Assembly: GCA_018873225.1 (NCBI GenBank)
Contig: JAEILZ010000001.1
Span: 2,790,001 to 2,854,000, forward strand
Origin: [Phialemoniopsis] sp. UDSM-2020
Lineage: Eukaryota > Ascomycota > Sordariomycetes > Thyridiales > Thyridiaceae
Direction: 5' to 3'
Length of the DNA stretch: 64,000 nt
Shown: piece after piece, positions 57,398 through 64,000 of the stretch
How the letters are laid out: every line of letters begins with the position of its first letter
How positions within the stretch are numbered: the stretch's first letter is position 1
Program-made: the position numbers and the translations under genes
Notes under the pieces: generated by a model
The model's database searches: none
What the model was told of the DNA's origin: nothing
What the model saw: the letters and a program-made list of their open reading frames with translations, nothing else

Positions 57398-59052
57398 ATG
57401 ATGACGGAGACACTGGAAGTCGTTGCCAAGTATTGGCCACTGATTATCACCGTGGTTCTTCTGTTGCCCCCAATAAGGCAAAGAATAACACAGGTGACAA
57501 TCTCCGCAATTTCGCTGCTACTCAATGTAAGTGTTCTACTAGAGGCTGTGTAAGGTTCTCATGACCGTGCAAACTTTGACTGCATATCACAGTTGTATCT
57601 TTCACACAAATATCAATACAAACATGTCGAGGACAAGTCTCTCCTTCCTACGGAGCCCTACACCTTTCCCAATGGGCAAGGTGATGCTGCCAAATTCCTG
57701 TTTGGCAAAGACAACAGTGTGGCCTGGGAAACGAAGCATGGCGCCGTTTATAGGATCTGGTCTGGAACGACGCCGGAAATGTAAGCCAACGCTCTACGTC
57801 ATTTCCTTGAATTGCCTTCATTAACAATATCAGTGTTGTGACCAGACCTGAATACATACAGGAGATATTCAAGGATTCGGACCGTCACCTCAAAGCTACC
57901 AATAATAATTCAGGCTTCATATTCAGTCAACTGCTTGGAAAATGCGTTGGTCTCGTCAGTCAGGATGAGTGGAAGAAACTCCGTGCCGTAATGGAGACAT
58001 CATTTGTCCGCTCAAATGTTCCCTTTCACTTGGAACTAATCAAAAGACGGACACTGAGTCATTTCAAGAACATCGCTTTCAACAAGACCATGAAACAAGG
58101 ACTGATCGACCCGGCACTCGATCTCAAGATGCTTCCATTCTGGATCATAGCCGACATTGTCTACGGCGAGCTGTCACCAGAGCTAGAGCAGGATCTCGCT
58201 GTCATTGCGCCACAAAGAGAGGCGCTGTTTGGACATGTTATTAATGGAGGTGTTTCGAGATTCTCCTGGGCTCGTTATTTTCCCGGCGAGGCTCACCGAC
58301 AACTCGAGCTCTTCCAGAAGCAGTGGTCTCACTTCAACGAGCAAGCCTACAACCGAGCAACCCGTGAGAACCTGGGCAGCCCTATTATTACCATGTTCGA
58401 GGCTGCAAATTCCGGAACTATCTCTAGGGATCATCTCAATCATACTCTCGATGAAATTCTCTTCGCCAATTTGGATGTCACCCTTGGAGGTATCTCCTGG
58501 AATCTTGTTTTCCTGGCAGCCTATCCAGAATGCCAGGAGAAGATACGTGAAGAGATCACTCGAAGGGAGTGCCAGGGAGGACTCGATACTTATTACTACG
58601 ACACATCATCATACTTGTCGGCTTGTATTCTGGAAGCCTCCCGTCTCCGCCCCCTTGCTGCGTTTTCTGTGCCCCAAGCCGCTCCAACACCGCGGGTTGT
58701 GGGCGGATATCTCTTCCCCGCAGGGACAAATTTCATCGTCGATGCATATGCCTTGAATCAACGCAATCCATTTTGGGGAAAGGACGCTGATCAGTACCGC
58801 CCGGAGCGTTTTCTGGAGCAGAGTCCGACCAAAGCCAGGTACAACTATTGGAGATTCGGATTTGGGCCTAGAACATGCATGGGTAAATATGTCGCAGATG
58901 TCATACTGAGAGTCATGCTTGTCCATCTTCTCCGAAATTTTGAGCTTGGCCTGACCGACGAGGCGAAGGGTGAGTGGCAGAGAGATCCTGAATGTTGGAT
59001 CAATCACCCTCGGATGGTACTGGAATGCAAACCTCGGACAGTCACGGTATAA
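57398..59052 (+). CDS. cytochrome P450 (2) of the cluster
   Basis: Exons 57398-57526, 57593-57780 and 57834-59052 give 511 residues. A short N-terminal membrane anchor covers roughly residues 11-27. The ExxR is seen in LEASRLRP and the haem loop is FGFGPRTCMGKYVA. The sequence differs clearly from P450(1), so the two are not recent duplicates. Gliotoxin-type clusters carry two P450s (GliC, GliF) with separate oxidation steps, and this pair probably divides the work in the same way. Two adjacent Met codons open the frame. Confidence 0.9.
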
Positions 59053-59836
59053 ACTGGGTGATAGAGAGGGAGATGCATTGTAGTTAGTGGATGCCATTCT
59101 AGAGACTGGTACATGATTCGTAGACGCTGAGGCTACCCCATTCGAAAACCATTGTGGTCTTTGCCCATCATATCAATTCGAATTTTCTCATGTCTATCAC
59201 CCGATTTCTGACCGAAGTTGCCGGCGCAAATTCTGACCCCGTTTGCCAGGTATTGATTCTTGGTTGGAGATCATCTCAATACCTAGTTTGAACCTCACCC
59301 AGACATTGCACGCGTATGTGTGGTATCTTCTTTACCACCTTGGCTATTCTTCATCCAACCAAGACCTCTAGAAATGGGCATCATGTTGCCATCCCAATCT
59401 TCCCATATTTTTAGATAATCCACCTATCTCAGTAACCTCTTGAAAACCAAACGCCAGTCGAGGGTGGGGCATGCAGTCGGTGGACGCGCGGGCCGGACCT
59501 TCGGGGACCGCATGCGGAGCCTCTGGCCCGGGGCATCGAGCCAATCACAATGAAGGTGGACCGAGCCCCAATCCGGCCTCCGGGAACTACCTCCGGCGTT
59601 CTACGGGTTCAATCCATGGTGCCCAGGCCACCCTGTGCCGCGCGTGGAAACATGTGCACCTTGTTGTCCCGCTTTAGGAACCAATTATTCCCTAATATGA
59701 AGCATCAATTTCTAGTCCCTGTCGGAGTGAGAGGGAGAAAGCCCTGTTAGGCGACCTTGTATCAGCCTCAGTGACAGATTGTTTTTGGATGATCTGGTGT
59801 GGCTCTCCTCTATGTCAAAGCAAGTCCGGCGACAAA
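59053..59836. promoter_or_regulatory. intergenic, PKS promoter
   Basis: A 784-base spacer. A GC-rich patch at 59,460-59,640 holds CCGGACC at 59,493-59,499 and TCGGGGACCGC at 59,501-59,511, possible zinc-cluster sites. Small open frames there look like composition artefacts. Confidence 0.45.
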
Positions 59837-62800
59837 ATGGAGACCTCGGCCGCGAAAAATGGCTGTGACGGTGGCGTCGCCATAATCGGCCTTGCTTGCC
59901 GACTACCAGGTGACGCCTGCGACGAACAGGAGTTCTGGAGTCTTATTAGCGAGGGACGATGTGAGTTCTACCATGACAACTTGAAACATAACAGATTTAA
60001 CATTTTCCTCATAGCTGCTTACACTGATGTCTCTGGTCGATGGAGTCTCAAGGGCTTTTACAACCAGGAAAAGGGGAGGTTCAATACCGTTAGAGCCCCT
60101 GGCGCTCACTTCCTAAAACAAGACGTCTCGCTTTTCGATGCTGCCTTCTTCAACATTCGACAACATGAAGCGGAAGCCATGGATCCGCAGCAGAGATTTA
60201 TGCTCGAAGTCACCTACGAGGCTTTTGAAAACGCCGGTCAGACATTGGGCAAACTTTCTGGTTCACAAACAGGCAGTTATGTCGGTGCTTTCACCGCGGA
60301 CTGGCGGGAGAGTTTTATTCGTGACCCCGAGGCGGCACCCAAGTACGGCTATACTGGAACCGGGACTGAATTCGCCTCGAATCGAGTATCGTGGTTCTTC
60401 AATTTGAAAGGGCCGAGCATGACGGTCAACACTGCATGCTCCTCAAGTCTCGTGGCTTTGCATATGGCTTGCCAAAGTCTACGAACGGGCGAAACGACAA
60501 TGGCCATTGCGGGCGGCGTAAATTTGATCCTCAACCCAGATCTTTTCACGCATCTATCGGGACAGAGCTTCTTGGCCCCCGATGGAAAGTGCAAGACATT
60601 CGACGCCTCTGGAGACGGATATGCCCGCGGAGAAGGCTGCGCTGTTGTCGTACTAAAACGAGTTGAAGATGCCATTCGGGATGGCGATTCCATCCGCGCA
60701 GTTGTTCGGGGCACGGGTACCAATCAGGACGGAAAGACAAGATCGATCACGATGCCGTGTCCCGTGGCACAAGCCGATTTGATTAGATCCACTTACAAGT
60801 CTGCTGGCCTGAAACTCGAAGAGACTGGGTATTTCGAAGCCCATGTGAGTCGAACCAATCCTTGATAAAGTTTTCTCGAGCATAACACAGTTGCTAATGC
60901 TGACCATATATGCAGGGCACAGGAACGAAAGCAGGAGATCCGGTCGAGCTTCGTGCGATCGGAGAAACGTTTGGAGCTGCGCGAGACTCACACAGCCCAA
61001 TTCTTGTTGGATCAGTCAAACCTAATGTGAATAAATATCCGCCCTTTATACGACTAGAAAAAATATGTGCTAAATATAAACCCAGATTGGTCATACCGAG
61101 GCCGTTGCTGGTCTTGCCGGGGTCGTTAAAGGAGTTCTGATGCTTGAGAATCGCAAGATCCCACCTAGCATATACTTTTCAACGCCGAACCCTGATATAC
61201 CTTTCGACAAGTGGAATGTCAAGGTACCAACGACACTTCAGGACTGGCCGGAAAATTCAGTCTTACGGTTGAGCCTCAACAGCTTCGGTGCAGGCGGGTC
61301 GAACGCTCACGCGGTACTTATCTAGCACACCTAGTCCTGCAAGATCTGGAGACACTGACTCATGAAGCAGATCCTGGAGGAGGCAGATACCTTTCTGAAC
61401 TCGCTCTCCTATATTCACAATCAACAAAAGCTCTCGATAGAACCAACCCGGTCAACGAAAAAACGACTATTTCTTATCAAATCATATGATCAGGAGGGAA
61501 TCAAGAGACAATGTGCGATTTTGCGCAAACACCTCCAGGCGGCCCAGAGACACATCCAAGATGACATTCAGGCAGAGGATAGCTATCTTTCACGTCTGGC
61601 CTATACATTGGCCGAGCGCAGATCCACTCTTTCTTGGACATCATATGTCGCTGGCTCGTCCTTGGCAGAGTTGATTGAGTCTCTAGATGATGCTGTCGCT
61701 CCTGTTCCGACGCGGGCTATCAAGTCCCCCAGGGTTGGCTTTGTCTTCACCGGGCAAGGTGCGCAATGGGCCAAGATGGGTCGGGAGCTACTCGATTATG
61801 AAGTATTTGCCGAGAGCATCGAGAGCGCCGATGAATACCTACGGACCAGTCTGGGTTGCCAGTGGTGTGTCAAAACAGAGCTGGAACGGTGTCAGGACGA
61901 GACGAACATCAACGACCCCACCTTCGCACAGCCTATCATCACAATACTCCAGGTTGCGCTGATTCAGCTGCTTGAGTCTTGGAACATATTTCCTTCTGTT
62001 GTTGCTGGCCACTCGAGTGGTGAAGTCGCAGCAGCCTACTGCATTGGTGCAATCACAAGAGAAGATGCTTGGAAAATAGCATACGTCAAAGGCTCTCTCC
62101 TTCCAACCATGCACAGAATGGCCCCTGGTCGAAAGGGAACCATGCTTGCTGCAGGGTTGTCTGAGGAATCAGCTGCCAAGTACCTTTCCAAAGTGACGAA
62201 GGGCATGGTGGTTGTAGCCTGTATCAACTCCCCTTCGAGCCTCACGCTCTCGGGAGATGTCTCGGCCATCGATGAGGTTCAGTCCAGGCTTCAGGAGGAT
62301 GGTATCTTTGCACGCAAGCTCAGGGTCGACAATGCCTATCATTCACCTCACATGGAGACCATCGCCCCGTTATTTCACGAAGGTATTGCTGATATTCAGG
62401 GGTCCACATGCATCAAGGACATCAAGATGTTCTCTACTGTCTCCGGCCACATGGTAGACCCTCAGGAACTTGTCGATCCAGCTTATTGGGTGCGAAATTC
62501 GATCTCTCCTGTCAGATTTGCCGCCGGCCTGCACTCCCTTGCTACTACCGGTGTGGATGTCATTGTCGAGATAGGGCCGCACAGCACCCTTTCTGGCCCG
62601 GTCGCGCAGACTCTAACACACCATGGCATCGTGGGCGTCGAGTACATCTCGGTTCTAAAGCGTGAAGTCGACAGTGCGTCAACAGCATTGCTGTGTGCTG
62701 GAAAACTGATTGCCCACGGCCTTGCTATCGATCTTCGAGTTATCAATCAGTTGACAGCAAGCCTCCCGAAACCTCTGACGGACCTACCTGCTTATGCTTG

Positions 62801-64000
62801 GAATCACCATCATGGCTTCTGGGCAGAGCCGAGAATTAACAGAGATTATCGGATGAGAAGCCAACCGCGACGGAGTCTTATCGGGGCGCCTGAATCAGAT
62901 CGATCTGGATCGCAAAAGATCTGGCGAAATATCCTTCGAACGTCTGAGGAGCCTTGGCTAGAGGACCATCGAGTACAGTCTTCGGTTGTGTATCCCGCTG
63001 CTGGATTCCTCGCCATGGCAATTGAGGGAATACGACAGATGGCTGATGCTTCTCGACCACTCCAGCGCTTCCGGATCCGCGACTTCAAGATCTCCTCGGC
63101 CGCCGTGGTACCAGACAATGAGCTCCTCGAGATAAGCCTCACAATTAGTCCCCGAGCCAGTGATGGTGTTTTGGATGCTGCTAGCTGGCTCTCGTTCAAC
63201 ATTTCATCTCGTCAATCGGACCAAGATTGGAGACAGAATTGCCAAGGCATGGTACAAGTCGAATACAAGCACCCAGATGGCTCACCCATGGGCCGAGAAA
63301 TTGAAGCCTTCGGCAGACAGTGCACCCGAGACCATCTCACAGTCCAAGAGGCTTGTGCTGTACCTCGTTCTGCAGATGAATTGTACAGCATTCTTGACAG
63401 GGCCGGTCTCAACTTTGGCCCCAGCTTCCGCAATCTTTCTGACATCCGCTCAGTCCCTGGGAAATGCTGCAGTACCATCATCATCCCTGAGACCACAACT
63501 ACGTTCTCGCCATGGGAGGATGAAAGACCACACATCATCCACCCTGTTGTGTTGGACGCCCTTTTCCAATGCCTGTTTGGTTCAGAGGCTTGGAAGGACG
63601 GCCTAATGAATGTGGGCATGGTTCCGAAATCGGTTGATGAGATCACAGTCGGTGCCGACATCCCGTTCCTCCCTGGCAGCCGTCTTGAAGCATATTCATC
63701 TGCAGCAAAGCATGGTTATCGAGAGATGTGCCTTGACGCGACAGCCATGGATGCCACACTCAACACTCCGCTTGTGACGGCCAAGCGCCTTCTTTGGAGT
63801 CCTATTCAGGCGGCCGATGAGACTGATAGTTCCCAAGTACTTGAAAGGCAACTTTGTCAGACAACTGTCTGGCAACCTAGTCTCCGATTACTCTCAGAAA
63901 AGAGAGTCCAATCCTTGATAAACGGGATGCCGGCAAGTGAAAGAATCAGTAAGGTTAGTGTCTTCCGGAATTTCGCATCTATTGTATGATAAAATTGGTT
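59837..64000 (+). CDS. highly reducing polyketide synthase, 5' part
   Basis: Exons 59837-59960, 60015-60844, 60916-61026, 61086-61313 and 61371-63953, then a probable intron starting GTTAGT at 63,954 that leaves the window. The first 1292 residues are present. The ketosynthase has its active Cys near 183 (NTACSSSL), EAHGTGT, and VKPNIGHTE restored by splicing. The acyltransferase has GHSSGE near 645. The dehydratase has [16 protein letters not shown] near 963 and [10 protein letters not shown] near 1160. A dehydratase after KS-AT marks a reducing PKS; methyl-, enoyl- and ketoreductase and carrier domains should lie beyond the edge. The stop at 63,987 is inside the intron. It is in line with P450(2) and may supply an acyl chain to the cluster product. 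Confidence 0.88.

Noticed and set aside
60845..61370. Apparent stops and frame changes in the PKS ketosynthase region, suggesting a pseudogene
   Set aside because: Three ordinary introns (60,845-60,915; 61,027-61,085; 61,314-61,370) restore EAHGTGT, the NIGHTE block and the NAHAILEEA block, so the gene looks intact here.
63954..63989. Stop codon near the window end as the true end of the PKS
   Set aside because: It follows a good splice donor (AAG|GTTAGT), and the protein would end inside or just after the dehydratase; a reducing PKS should continue for over 1000 residues.

Overview
The window is nuclear DNA of a filamentous ascomycete (Pezizomycotina). Genes carry several short introns of about 54-105 nt with GT..AG ends and CTAAC/CTGAC-like branch sites. 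The gene set includes Zn2Cys6 regulators, a fungal NRPS, a highly reducing PKS and fungal P450s. I cannot fix the genus from the sequence alone. Gene models below come from manual splicing, checked by reading-frame continuity and by family motifs across each junction.

Left part (about 1-18,850) is conserved housekeeping DNA: ribosomal protein eL39, SKP1, the GPI mannosyltransferase SMP3, the cytochrome oxidase assembly factor PET100, a mitochondrial YebC/TACO1 translational activator, the 2063-residue HEAT-repeat protein LAA1/HEATR5, and the GPI ethanolamine-phosphate transferase GPI13. SMP3 and GPI13 act at successive steps of GPI assembly.

Middle part (about 18,850-36,700) is accessory and gene-poor. 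Two homologous regulators, each with two tandem Zn2Cys6 fingers, flank an MFS sugar-porter gene. A sulfatase with an atypical active-site motif and a small single-pass membrane protein follow. A diverged dispersed repeat occurs here at least three times: two copies lie in opposite orientation either side of this block, and one core copy forms most of an intron of the sugar porter.

Right part (about 36,700-64,000, running off the window) is a secondary-metabolite cluster with nearly the full gene set of an epidithiodiketopiperazine (ETP, gliotoxin/aranotin type) pathway: AflR-like regulator, AtaL/DUF1857 protein, P450, gamma-glutamylcyclotransferase (GliK type), membrane dipeptidase (GliJ type), NRPS, methyltransferase (GliN type), PLP C-S lyase (GliI type), dithiol oxidase (GliT type), O-methyltransferase (GliM type), glutathione S-transferase (GliG type), second P450 and a highly reducing PKS. 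From the known pathway, the NRPS product would be hydroxylated by a P450, glutathionylated by the GST, trimmed by cyclotransferase and dipeptidase, cleaved to a dithiol by the lyase, and oxidised to the disulfide by the reductase-like oxidase.

Two things set this cluster apart. The NRPS reads T-C-A-T-C, not the A-T-C-A-T-C-T order known for GliP, so it lacks the first adenylation domain and the last thiolation domain. A reducing PKS also stands beside it. This fits either a symmetric diketopiperazine made by one reused A domain, with the polyketide as an ester side chain, or a polyketide-primed aminoacyl product that enters the sulfur-transfer machinery. The second possibility would be a new hybrid pathway, but it is inference only.
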